Source: Candidatus Thiodictyon syntrophicum (GTDB lineage Bacteria > Pseudomonadota > Gammaproteobacteria > Chromatiales > Chromatiaceae). Taken from it: 64,000 nucleotides of DNA. The stretch is from positions 5,977,501-6,041,500 of the forward strand of contig NZ_CP020370.1 of the NCBI RefSeq assembly GCF_002813775.1. Direction: 5' to 3'. Made by a program: the position numbers and the translations under genes. Below, piece after piece: positions 56,307 through 64,000 of this stretch (its first letter is position 1; each line of letters starts with the position of its first letter). The notes under the pieces are model-generated. The model was not told the origin of the DNA and searched no databases. It was given only the letters and a program-made list of their open reading frames with translations.

Positions 56307-56576
56307 ATGGATCCCACCACCGCACCGACCGCATCCACCCGCATCAACCTGCGCACCAGCCCGCAGGCCAAGGCCCTGATCGAGCGTGCCGCGGCGCTGA
56401 TGGGGACCAGCGTCTCCGGCTTCATGCTGCACAACGCCTACGAGGCCGCCCGGTGCATCGTCGCCGACAACGACAACCTGGTGCTGTCCCAGACGGCCTT
56501 CGACGCCTTCATCGCCGCCTGCGAAGACCCCGCGGAGCCCAACGAGGCACTGCGCGCCTTGATGGCGCGGCGCTGA
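56307..56576 (+). CDS. DUF1778 (TacA-type) antitoxin, ribbon-helix-helix
   Basis: 89 aa. [20 protein letters not shown] forms the ribbon and first helix, and [20 protein letters not shown] the second helix of the RHH fold. The C-terminal [20 protein letters not shown] is the toxin-binding tail typical of DUF1778 antitoxins. These bind their own promoter and neutralise a GNAT acetyltransferase toxin that modifies aminoacyl-tRNA. No GNAT gene follows, so this is an orphan antitoxin or a domesticated regulator. ATG 56307 is the only reasonable start. Confidence 0.85.
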   Translation: MDPTTAPTASTRINLRTSPQAKALIERAAALMGTSVSGFMLHNAYEAARCIVADNDNLVLSQTAFDAFIAACEDPAEPNEALRALMARR

Positions 56577-56647
56577 ATGCCCAGTCGCGGCTCGCAAAGA
56601 CACAGTAGGTTACACTGCGGCCCCTTCGGACCAGGATCGCCCGCCGC

Positions 56648-56863
56648 ATGACTCACAGCATCGACATCTTCCTTGCAGCCCACCAAGCCATCGCAGCGGG
56701 GGTTCACATGATCCCGCGCAGTACCAACGACAAGGAGTATTTTCCGCAGGACAGGTCCGCCGCTTCCAGGTCTTCGAGCACGTGTGACGCCCATCAGAAC
56801 AGCGAAGCCTGGACGGGCAACCCGGCTACCCGCGGCGGGACGCTGCGGGGTTCCTCATCCTGA
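56648..56863 (+). pseudogene. Possible N-terminal remnant of a restriction endonuclease-like gene
   Basis: ATG 56648 reads MTHSIDIFLAAHQAIAAGVH then MIPRSTNDKEYFPQD. The RSTNDKEYFPQ phrase resembles the N terminus of type II endonucleases in which a helix and a (R/S)xxDKExxxQ motif precede a PD-(D/E)XK core. Homology ends near 56750, and the rest of the frame reads into the antisense of the methyltransferase 3' end. The assignment is weak. It rests on the phrase and on the convergent methyltransferase. Confidence 0.35.
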
Positions 56864-59292
56864 CCGGCAAAGAGTCGTTGCGAGATCGCGGCACATTGGT
56901 TCAGTGACCCCTCAAAGGCCGTCACTACGTCCGTCGACCGGCGGCCAGCGCACAGTTCCACCAATGCCTGGCTGTACACGACGATCCGGACATCATTCAG
57001 TGACAGCCGCCGCCCGGTGCCGTTGAAGCGCCGCACCTTCGCCCCCGCCGCGGCCGCCGCGGACTCCATCGCAACCTCCTCCGCGATGAGGGGCCGCCGG
57101 TCCGCCGCGGCCTTACGGCACACCATCAACACGTCGAGATCGATGGGCGACTTGGCCGCAAGCTTGGGCATGGCCACGGACATCTCCGCCTTGACGGGCT
57201 GGGTCTGGACCAGCTTGAAACCGGCCTCCAGGACCGCCGCCGCCACCGAGGTCCAGCCGTCTTCACGCGAATGGTGGTAGGAGAACACCAGCAGCCCCTC
57301 ATCCTTCAACACCCGGTGGCATTCGGCGAAGACCCCCTGGAGCTTCCCCGCGAAGCGTACCGATTCAGTATCCTGTACCTCGCCAGGGTGGCGGGTCGTG
57401 TCGGGGGCGCAGTGTCCGGTCTCGCCAAACCAGAGCCGCTGCCAGACGTGAAAGAAGTCCGCCAACTCCGAATAATGGACGTTGTCGTAGAAGGGCGGAT
57501 CGGTCACCACCGCATCCACCGTTCGGTCCGGGATATCGGTGGCGGCCGAGTCCCCGCAGGAGAGATAGACTGCACCCGCCGCCATCCCGGCCTCCGGCCA
57601 GGCGTCCAACACCGGCACGCCCATGGGACGGCTCTTGCCGAACAGCTTGCGGCCCGCCTTCTTTCCACCCGTGTCGTCCAGGGCGAGTTCAAAGGGTGCC
57701 GCCTTGTAGTCCACTGCACGTAAGAGCCGTGACTGGAACAGGTTCAGGAAGGAGCCCGAGGACTTGCTGGTGCCCCAGAGGTTGGCCTCGATCGGGGTCC
57801 GCTCCGGCTTCAGGACATGATGGGAGAACATGTGCCGTACCGCCCCGGTGCCCTCGCCCTTGTAGCTGGCGAACAGGTTGTTGAACTCCAGCACGCCCGA
57901 CAACAGCACGAAGAGCGCGTCACGCTCCGCGCCCGCCGGCAGGTCGCCGATCGCCCGCGACAGCAGCCCGATCCCGAGTAGTTGGCGGTCGTTGAAGAAC
58001 TGGTCCCAGCGCGTATAGCCATAATTCAGGACCTGGCGGGTGTTGTAGCCGGTCTGGATCGCCACCCGCGGGCTCGGCAGGGCCAGTTCGCGCAACCGGG
58101 CACCCGCCGCCGCATAGGCGTCCTCGTCCTCCGGCGTCGCCTGGAGATATTCCTTGGTGCCATCAGCGCGCAGGACCAGCTTGGCATAGAGCCGATGACG
58201 GGGCGGCTCCCCGCGGGCGCGGGCAGTCTTCGCGATGGCGAAGCGGGCCCCGCAGCCGCCGCAGTCGGCCTGGGCGCCGGCGGCCGGACCGACATGGGGA
58301 TCGAACCCCTTCCGACAGGCCGGGCAGGTGGCCCGGGTCTGGGTGAAGTCCGCGGCGAAGATGTCACCGCAGCGGGGACAGACCAGTTGAACGGTCGGAA
58401 ACTTCTTCACATAGGCGTGCTTGGCGAAGACCCGAGAGGAGAAGAGGTCCACCGCCGCACCGCAGTCCGGGCAATCGAGTTGCTTGACCCAGAACAAATA
58501 GAGGACCTCGCAGGGCGCCCCGGCGCTGTCGCGGCTGGTATGGAGCGCCCGGATCTCCGGACCGATAGTCGCCTCCAACTCGGCGAACAAGGCCATGAGC
58601 CGGGTCCGGTCGATGGGCGCCAGGGCCGTGCGCACCGCGCGCCAGGCGACCGGATTGATATCCCGGCCGATGACGGTACACCCCAGCTTGTGCGCCTCCC
58701 CGACCGTGGTCCCGCTGCCCATGAAGGGATCGAAGATCACCGGCCCCGGCAACTTCACCGCGCTGGCATACAGGTCCATCACCGCCGTACCCCTGGGCGT
58801 GGCACAACCGAGAATGACCGCCCGGAACACGCTGCCCAGCCGCTGCGCCCACCACTTGTGGGTGTGGTAGACCGGCCGCCAGACCTCCTTGCGCCAACTC
58901 TCGACCTCCGCAATGTCGCTCAGGTACTCAAAGGGAAAGCCGTCCTCAATGGCCCGCTGCGTCGGGCCGCCCAGCACGGGGCCGCCGTAGGACTCGCCGG
59001 GCTCCGCGACCATCATGCCCGCCAGGTCCGAGAGGGCTGCCGCAACCTGATGCGGGTCCTTCTCCACCAGGCGCCGCAGGGACGGCGGGACCCGGCCGGC
59101 AACCAAGAGCAATTCATCGAGCGGCACCGCCAGTGCGTCCGCCAGCCGTTCGATCAGTGCATCCGAGGGCGGGGTGCTGCCGGACTCTACCCGCGACAGG
59201 TGGGCGGGATCGACGCCGCAGCGCCCGGCGGTCGCGCGCAACGACAGGCCGAGTTGCTCGCGGCGGGACTTGAGGACGTCATGGATGTTCAT
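56794..59292 (-). CDS. DNA methyltransferase with N-terminal Xre-type HTH and zinc ribbons (832 aa)
   Basis: Residues 1-65 are a Cro/CI-type helix-turn-helix (LKSRREQLGLSLRATAGRCG, HLSRVESGSTPPSDALIERL). The SAM-binding motif I is VIFDPFMGSGTTVGEAHKLG (about 186-205), followed by IGRDINPVAW. Between about 280 and 350 there are several CxxC knuckles (LDCPDCGAA, LVCPRCGDIF, CPACRKGF, CGGCGA). The catalytic motif VTDPPFYDNVHYSELADFFH lies near residue 600, so motif I precedes motif IV with an unusually long insert. It most resembles large site-specific methyltransferases that modify adenine or N4-cytosine. The HTH may give autoregulation. No intact endonuclease neighbours it. Confidence 0.85.
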   Translation of the reverse strand: MNIHDVLKSRREQLGLSLRATAGRCGVDPAHLSRVESGSTPPSDALIERLADALAVPLDELLLVAGRVPPSLRRLVEKDPHQVAAALSDLAGMMVAEPGESYGGPVLGGPTQRAIEDGFPFEYLSDIAEVESWRKEVWRPVYHTHKWWAQRLGSVFRAVILGCATPRGTAVMDLYASAVKLPGPVIFDPFMGSGTTVGEAHKLGCTVIGRDINPVAWRAVRTALAPIDRTRLMALFAELEATIGPEIRALHTSRDSAGAPCEVLYLFWVKQLDCPDCGAAVDLFSSRVFAKHAYVKKFPTVQLVCPRCGDIFAADFTQTRATCPACRKGFDPHVGPAAGAQADCGGCGARFAIAKTARARGEPPRHRLYAKLVLRADGTKEYLQATPEDEDAYAAAGARLRELALPSPRVAIQTGYNTRQVLNYGYTRWDQFFNDRQLLGIGLLSRAIGDLPAGAERDALFVLLSGVLEFNNLFASYKGEGTGAVRHMFSHHVLKPERTPIEANLWGTSKSSGSFLNLFQSRLLRAVDYKAAPFELALDDTGGKKAGRKLFGKSRPMGVPVLDAWPEAGMAAGAVYLSCGDSAATDIPDRTVDAVVTDPPFYDNVHYSELADFFHVWQRLWFGETGHCAPDTTRHPGEVQDTESVRFAGKLQGVFAECHRVLKDEGLLVFSYHHSREDGWTSVAAAVLEAGFKLVQTQPVKAEMSVAMPKLAAKSPIDLDVLMVCRKAAADRRPLIAEEVAMESAAAAAGAKVRRFNGTGRRLSLNDVRIVVYSQALVELCAGRRSTDVVTAFEGSLNQCAAISQRLFAGQDEEPRSVPPRVAGLPVQASLF

Positions 59293-59495
59293 GCCGATAG
59301 GCTAGGTCGCGTTGACTGTTCCGTCAACGCCAACCTGACGACCGGGCAGCCCCTAAGCCAGCCTGCGCCTTGGGGGAAGCGGCGCAGCCAGTCCGGCGGT
59401 AGAATCCAAAGGTCCACCGTCCTGCATTGGCCCGCAGACCCCCATGATCGCGGCAACGCGTCAAGTTTTGCGCGACGCGATGAAGCCCACCCCAT

Positions 59496-60491
59496 TTGAT
59501 CAACAGCCCGCCGCAGAGAGATCCCTTGCTCGCCAACCCCACCCACCATCGGCATCCCTACCCCTTCTTCACCGTCGAGCCGGCCTTTTCACCCGCGCTC
59601 TGTGCCCATCTGGAGGGGCTCTTCGACCAGGACCTGCCCTGGCGCGCGCACGGCGGTTCGTTCTACGAGGTCCGCAATTGCGACGTGACCGACCGATTGG
59701 AACCGGACTTTCTCGCCGCACTGGCCGCGCGCACCCGGACCCTGACCGGGCTGCCGCTCACCCAACGGGTCGCGGTCACCGCGCAGACCATGGAGCCCGG
59801 CCAGCGGATCGGGGTCCATACCGACCGACCCTTGGCGGGATGGGAGATCGCCCGCCTCGTGGTGCAATTCACCCGCGATTGGCAGGAGGGGGATGGCGGG
59901 GTCCTTCAGGCGCATGACGACGAGGCCGGCACCCGCGTTTGTGCGAGTCAGGCCCCGCGGTTCAACAGCGTCTTCGGCTTCGTCATGCATCGGGACTCTT
60001 ACCATTCAGTGACGGAAACCAAGAAGCACCGGCGCGTCCTGGTCTGTAACTTTTGGCATGTCGGCAATAGCCTGGCCCTGGGCGACGCGGTGCAGGCCCT
60101 GTTCGCCCGGATGCAGTTCGGCGACCTTCCGGGGCTCCTGGATGCGGACCGCCGCGAGGCCGAGCAATCCCTCCCTGAGGATCTGACCTATCGGGCGCTG
60201 GTCGTCGCTACCGCCCTGCAACGCTGGGGCCTTCCGGAAGGGATCATCCGCGACGGCTACCAGGCGGCCATCGCTCCCCCTGCAGCGCCCGATACAGACC
60301 GCGCCGCCGGGGTTGCCATTGCCTTGGCCCAGTGGGCGGCACAACTCTATGTGGAGGACTTCGAGCTGGCGCAGTGGCAACGATTGAGCCTCGCCTTGGG
60401 GCCGTTACGCCCAACCGATAACTCGCCGCTTGCGGCCTTTGGCCGGGTCGCATTCCCTGATCTGTGGCCGCATCATGGCACAGATCAATAG
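59496..60491 (+). CDS. 2-oxoglutarate/Fe(II)-dependent oxygenase-like protein
   Basis: 331 aa. The double-stranded beta-helix iron ligands are His 108 and Asp 110 (RIGVHTDRPLAG) and His 170 (HRDSYHSVTE), with the 2OG-binding Arg 180 in HRRVLVCNFWHVG. Between them are LVVQFTRDWQEGDGGVLQAH and SVFGFVMHRDS, as in prolyl-4-hydroxylase-like enzymes. The C-terminal 140 residues are helical and unassigned. Starts are TTG 59496 or TTG 59523; the second (LANPTHHRHPYPFF) fits the family better. The substrate is unknown. It is divergent from the methyltransferase gene. Confidence 0.82.
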   Translation: MINSPPQRDPLLANPTHHRHPYPFFTVEPAFSPALCAHLEGLFDQDLPWRAHGGSFYEVRNCDVTDRLEPDFLAALAARTRTLTGLPLTQRVAVTAQTMEPGQRIGVHTDRPLAGWEIARLVVQFTRDWQEGDGGVLQAHDDEAGTRVCASQAPRFNSVFGFVMHRDSYHSVTETKKHRRVLVCNFWHVGNSLALGDAVQALFARMQFGDLPGLLDADRREAEQSLPEDLTYRALVVATALQRWGLPEGIIRDGYQAAIAPPAAPDTDRAAGVAIALAQWAAQLYVEDFELAQWQRLSLALGPLRPTDNSPLAAFGRVAFPDLWPHHGTDQ

Positions 60492-60613
60492 ACTTTGGCC
60501 GGCACCGGTGCCTTGCGCGGGCGGACCGCGGCCGCGACGCCGGTCGCGAGGCCCGGATGGATCGTCTTGGGAATGCGGGCAACGAGATTACCGGGCGCCG
60601 CCGTTGCCACCGG

Positions 60614-60901
60614 TTATTTCCTGAAGGACACCAGCATGGCCACGCCAAAGCACAGCCCATAGCCCCAGGGCAGCGCGATCAGGCCGATCGCGACCTCGCG
60701 TGCACCGTACTCGTTCGCCACCCAGGCGCCTAATCCTGAGACCAGAAAGATGGCCGGGATGAGCACGGCGGCCACCGTCAGTTTCCCGGCCCAGGGGACC
60801 TTCATATTGGCGATGCTGACGACGCTGCCGGCCGCGACGAAGGCGCCCAGGATGGCGCCTATGACACTTACGATACTATTGATGATGATGGCGAGATGCA
60901 T
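60614..60901 (-). CDS. Small membrane protein, 95 aa
   Basis: Three or four hydrophobic segments fill the protein: IIINSIVSVIGAILGAFVAA, LTVAAVLIPAIFLVSGLGAW and ALPWGYGLCFGVAMLVSF. Charged loops (NMKVPWAGK, NEYGAREV) separate them. No family recognised. ATG 60901 is the only start that keeps the first segment. It is convergent with the oxygenase gene. Confidence 0.6.
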   Translation of the reverse strand: MHLAIIINSIVSVIGAILGAFVAAGSVVSIANMKVPWAGKLTVAAVLIPAIFLVSGLGAWVANEYGAREVAIGLIALPWGYGLCFGVAMLVSFRK

Positions 60902-61147
60902 CCGCGAACCTCTGTGGTGACGCGCGATTCGACGCGCAACTGGCGATTCTCAGCCACTCAGCGGTGGCCCCACCGGAATCAGGGGGCTGGTCATCTTCCT
61001 CCTCCTCGTCAGCGAGCAGGCGCCGGGCCTGCTTGAGGATGCCGGCCGCGTTGCGGTTGCCGCCAGTGATCTCGATCACGGGCACCAAAGAGTGCTTGCA
61101 GCCGCCGACCCGGGGCATCATCCTTGACGATTTCGTGGTGTTACGTC

Positions 61148-61668
61148 ATGCCCAAGAACCGATTCTATCTCGCCTTCGCCCTGGCCGGGTCCCTGTGCCT
61201 GGCGTCGATGCCGGGCTTCGCCGCGCCCGCGCCGGCGCCAGCCATCGCCGCACCGACAACGGTGGCACCCGTGACCATCGAGAACCGCGTCGCGGCGCAG
61301 TTCCAGCACGAGATTGCGTTCGTGCAGCCCTTGCTCGACCGCTATGGTTACGGGGCGGTCGCGGTGGTCGTGGGCGCGCTTCTTCGACGGACCGCGCCAA
61401 TTGAACGGCATCGTCGCCGGCATCCTGAAGATGCCCTGGTGGCGATTCACCCGCTTCAATCTGCTGGGCGCCGCCCTGTGGGCCGGCCTCTGGGGATTCG
61501 TTCGGGACATATTTCCTGGACGAACACCTGCAGGGCATCCTGATCCTGATCCACCGCTGGAACCCCTGGGGGGCGGGTGCGACCCTCCTTGGTCTGATCC
61601 TCCTGTCTTCATACCTCTGGCTGCAGTTCAAGCGGATGGCGCTCGCGGACCTGCCATCGAAAACGTAG
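61148..61668 (+). pseudogene. DedA-family membrane protein, internally deleted and frameshifted
   Basis: ATG 61148 begins with a signal-like segment and reaches FVQPLLDRYGYGAVAVVV. The sequence then jumps, near 61380 and in another frame, to the DedA C-terminal motif ARFFDGPRQLNGIVAGILKM, PWWRFTRFNLLGAALWAGLW. A further frame change near 61505 gives YFLDEHLQGILILIHRWNPW, then LGLILLSSYLWLQFKRMALA and the stop at 61666-61668. About 100 residues, including the F/GxP loop, are missing. DedA proteins are predicted polyprenyl-phosphate or phospholipid flippases. This copy cannot be functional as it stands. Confidence 0.78.
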
Positions 61669-61716
61669 GAGCGGTTCACTAACAAGTTTAACAAGTCCAT
61701 TAGCGGTTGCTTTTGG

Positions 61717-61817
61717 CGTCGTTGTCGTTGTCGTTGTCGTTTTCGCAATCGAGGTTATCCCCGGATGGCATCGCTTCTCCGATTACGATTACGGCAACGG
61801 CAACGACAACGACAACG
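61717..61817. repeat. Family A repeat (copy A4)
   Basis: Left cgtcgttgtcgttgtcgttg (from 61717) and right acggcaacggcaacgacaac (to 61817), with the arms 50 bases apart. The outer flanks present in A1, A2 and A5 are missing. Confidence 0.7.
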
Positions 61818-61857
61818 ATTGTACTCGTTGTCTCACTTATTTCCGACTCGTTACTCT

Positions 61858-63666
61858 TCAGGGCTCGCGGACATAGACCCCGGGCGCCGGCGCCAGCGCG
61901 GGGAACGCCGGGGTGGACACCGGCCGGGCCGCCACCAGGGCGCCGGCCCGCGGCTTGAGCCAGGCCATCCAGTCCTCCCACCAACTGCCGACACACTCCG
62001 GGGTCTGCCCCTTCCAGACCTGCGGGCGATCCGTACACTGGGCCGCGTCCGCCCAATAGCGTCGCTTGGACGGAGCGACCGGGGGATTGAGGATGCCCAG
62101 GATATGCCCGGCGCTGGAGAGCACGAAGCGCTTGTCACCCGGGACCAGATTGACCGTGCGGAAGGCCTGCTCCCAGGGTGCGATATGGTCGTCCTCGGCG
62201 GCGACCGCGTACAGTGGTTGCGTGATGGCGCCGAGGTCCAGTGACTCGCCCGCCACGGTCAGGGCGCCGGGTTGGATCAGCCGGTTGTGGAGATACAGTT
62301 GCGTCAGATACCAGGCGTGCATGACGTGCGGCATGCGCGTCGTGTCCATGTTCCAATACAGCACGTCGAATGGCGGCGGCTTTTCACCGTAGAGCCAGCC
62401 GTGGACGACATAGTGCCAGATCAGGCCGTTGGAGCGCAGCAGGCGGAAGGCGGCGGCCATTTCCCGGCCGTCGAGATAGCCGGTGCGCTGCATCTGGGCG
62501 CAGAGGTAGGCGACGCTCGCCTCATCGATGAAGACCTCAATGTCACCCGGCTGGGCAAAATCGACCAGGGTGGTGAAGAGGGTCCAGTCGGCGACCGGCA
62601 CCGCCGCGGGCGCAAAGCGCCGGTTCGCCCAGGCCAGATACATGGCGAGCGCCGTACCGCCGATACAGTAGCCGACGGCGTGGACCTGATTCGCGCCGGT
62701 CATCCGGCGCGCGACGTCGATGGCGACCTGGATCCCTTCGAGCAGGTAATCGTCGATACGCAGATCGCGCAGGTCGGCCCCCGGGTTCTTCCAACTGGTA
62801 ATGAAGACGTCCAGGCCCTGTCCGAGCAGGAAGCCGATCAGGCTCTTCTTCGGTGTCAGATCGAGCACATAGAACTTGTTGATCCAGGGCGTGATGATCA
62901 CCACCGGCTCGGCGTGGACCCGGGGCCGGGTCGGCGCATAGTGGATGACCTCCACCAGGCGATTGCGCAACACCACGGCACCGGGGGTGGCGGCGAGGTT
63001 TTCGCCGACGGTGAAATCCGCCGGATCGCTCATGCGCAGGCCGCCGGCCTCAAGGTCGGCGAGAAAGTTCCGGTAGCCCGCGGCGAGGCTGCCGCCGCCG
63101 GTCTCCATGGCCCGGCGTAGCGCCACCGGATTGGTCCACAGGTAATTGGTGGGTGCGACCGCGTCCAACCACTGCCGACACCAAAAGGCCGCCCGGCGGC
63201 GGTCCCGCTCCGACAGGCCCGGGGTGTCGCGGATCATGTCCTTGGCGTTGCGGCTGAAGGTCAGGTACCACTCCTTGATCAGGTCCCAACCCGGCGTGTC
63301 GGACCAGGCGGGATCGGCGAAGCGCTCATCCGCGGGGTTGGGCCTGACTGGGTCATCGTTCGGCAGGCCAATCATGCGCTGCCAGCCATACCATTGCAGG
63401 CGCCACAGATCAGCGTACCAGCGGGCGATGCGCTCGCCCAGCTCCTGCGGATGCGTCAGCCAGGCGACCTGCGCCATGGCCAGCGGGGCCTGGACGTAGG
63501 GGGTTTGCAGCAGGGGGGCCGCCGGCTCGAGCGGGGCCGGGGCCCCGGCGAGCGCGGCCTGGGGGTCGGGAAACTCGCTATCGATCCGCTGCGCTTCGCG
63601 CGGTTCATCAGTCCCCCGCCGGGCGGACTTGCGGGGCGTGTCGCTGGTGTCGGTGGGTATGGCCAT
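61858..63666 (-). CDS. phaC: Poly(3-hydroxyalkanoate) synthase, class I-like PhaC
   Basis: 602 aa, the length of class I synthases. The lipase-like box is AVGYCIGGTALAMY with nucleophile Cys 334. The catalytic Asp is in AVAAEDDHIAPWEQ (492 or 493) and the His is 521 in LSSAGHILGILNPP. The conserved N-terminal domain (LIKEWYLTFSRNAKDMI, PTNYLWTNPVALRRAMETGG) and the phrases IITPWINKFYVLDL, VFITSWKNPGADL and YWNMDTTRMPHVMHAWYL are present. It polymerises hydroxyacyl-CoA on the surface of PHA granules. No phaE, phaA, phaB or phasin gene is adjacent, so this may be a second synthase beside a class III PhaCE elsewhere. ATG 63666 is used. Confidence 0.92.
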   Translation of the reverse strand: MAIPTDTSDTPRKSARRGTDEPREAQRIDSEFPDPQAALAGAPAPLEPAAPLLQTPYVQAPLAMAQVAWLTHPQELGERIARWYADLWRLQWYGWQRMIGLPNDDPVRPNPADERFADPAWSDTPGWDLIKEWYLTFSRNAKDMIRDTPGLSERDRRRAAFWCRQWLDAVAPTNYLWTNPVALRRAMETGGGSLAAGYRNFLADLEAGGLRMSDPADFTVGENLAATPGAVVLRNRLVEVIHYAPTRPRVHAEPVVIITPWINKFYVLDLTPKKSLIGFLLGQGLDVFITSWKNPGADLRDLRIDDYLLEGIQVAIDVARRMTGANQVHAVGYCIGGTALAMYLAWANRRFAPAAVPVADWTLFTTLVDFAQPGDIEVFIDEASVAYLCAQMQRTGYLDGREMAAAFRLLRSNGLIWHYVVHGWLYGEKPPPFDVLYWNMDTTRMPHVMHAWYLTQLYLHNRLIQPGALTVAGESLDLGAITQPLYAVAAEDDHIAPWEQAFRTVNLVPGDKRFVLSSAGHILGILNPPVAPSKRRYWADAAQCTDRPQVWKGQTPECVGSWWEDWMAWLKPRAGALVAARPVSTPAFPALAPAPGVYVREP

Positions 63667-63728
63667 GATCGTCAGTCGCCTCCGTCAAGTTGCATTGTTA
63701 GGGTATGGACACCCCGCGGCAATGTCCA

Positions 63729-63992
63729 GCGGGTGCGATCAGAACTGATGTGTTGACGCCGATCCCGTAGGGTACGCATCGCGTACCCACCGAGCCGCGG
63801 CAACCTCTGGGGCCGGGTACGAGATGCGTACCCTACAGCGACTGGACCTTCTAACGCACCGGGCGGCGTGGTCGTTGTCGTTGTCGTTGTCGTTGTCGTA
63901 ATCGAACAATCCGATCACGACAACGACAACGACAACGACCAGGACAGCGTAACCGGGATCTCGGTCACCACATCAGTTCTGATCGCACCCGC
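63729..63992. repeat. Family A element with terminal inverted repeats (copy A5, complete)
   Basis: A 264-bp element bounded by a perfect 24-bp inverted repeat: 63729-63752, beginning gcgggtgcgatcagaactga, pairs with 63969-63992. Just inside the right end lies the same gatctcggtcacc phrase seen at A1 and A2. The inner part has the palindrome gggtacgcatcgcgtaccc and a GTCGTT/AACGAC stem (about 63871-63938). It contains no ORF. The layout is that of a non-autonomous mobile palindrome (MITE-like). Confidence 0.85.
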
Positions 63993-64000
63993 GAGCCGTC

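Noticed and set aside
55088-56434. 448-aa version of fructose-1,6-bisphosphatase
   Set aside because: The first 111 residues have no homology and run through the antitoxin gene promoter region; ATG 56101 has a good ribosome-binding site and the family N terminus.
60876-61147. Small frames on both strands between the 95-aa membrane gene and the DedA remnant
   Set aside because: The phrase PVIEITGGNRNAAGILKQAR on the minus strand looks protein-like, but I know no family, see no start signal, and the frame ends in low-complexity sequence. It may be another gene remnant but is not supported.
63855-63945. CRISPR-like array of repeated GTCGTT units
   Set aside because: The units are 6 bp, contiguous and palindromic, without spacers or cas genes. 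It is the stem of the family A element.

Overview
The window is a 64 kb, very GC-rich piece of a bacterial chromosome. The gene families (Skp/OmpH, TamB, LpxL-like acyltransferase, class I FBPase, Mg-type HemB, a PHA synthase), the abundance of SUMF1, MoxR and PD-(D/E)XK genes and the many dispersed palindromes suggest a gammaproteobacterium of the purple sulfur type (Chromatiaceae, near Thiodictyon, Lamprocystis or Thiocystis). This is an inference from family recognition; no rRNA or tRNA gene is present to test it.

Layout. 1-4.4 kb: the 3' end of a PD-(D/E)XK/AAA-like gene, a decayed SUMF1 gene, an IS1634-type insertion sequence and a nested palindrome. 4.4-24.6 kb: mostly housekeeping or conserved unknown genes: a class III cyclase-like protein, an SDR, a DUF349 protein, an MBL hydrolase, DUF465, Skp, DUF2058, a NYN protein, TatD, a DppD-DppF fusion and a YhaO/YhaN-like nuclease-ATPase pair. 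24.9-41.5 kb is accessory. It holds a secreted SUMF1-PEGA-peptidoglycan-binding protein; a five-gene operon (26.9-35.2 kb) encoding a polytopic membrane protein, a TRAFAC-like GTPase, a 977-aa GAP1-like scaffold, a single-pass membrane protein and a vWA-like protein; and then a graveyard (35.5-41.5 kb) of broken conflict-system genes: a STAND NTPase, an HRDC-type retroelement accessory protein, a vWA-like/SUMF1 fusion, a MoxR AAA ATPase, an unknown gene and a metallophosphoesterase. 41.7-64 kb returns to core genes: tamB, an lpxL-like gene, a UPF0104 gene, an ADP-ribosylglycohydrolase, aroE, hemB, thioredoxin, a cNMP-binding protein, a bPH2 protein, fbp and phaC. Mixed in are an orphan DUF1778 antitoxin, a DNA methyltransferase with a possible endonuclease remnant and a decayed DedA gene.

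Three dispersed repeat families fill many intergenic gaps. Family A is a GTCGTT/AACGAC hairpin, in one copy flanked by perfect 24-bp terminal inverted repeats. Family B is an inverted pair of TTTGCGTTCATTTGCGGAC-like motifs. Family C is a GC-rich palindrome ending in TGATCAAGGC. One B/C composite sits inside the GTPase operon, and one B copy appears to supply the signal peptide of a small secreted protein.

The most interesting unit is the GTPase/GAP1-like/vWA operon. Its members are intact and mostly translationally coupled, and it stands beside a decayed MoxR/vWA/SUMF1 system of the same general kind. It resembles the GTPase-centred ternary conflict systems described for multicellular and complex bacteria, but both end genes are membrane or vWA proteins I cannot place in a described system.
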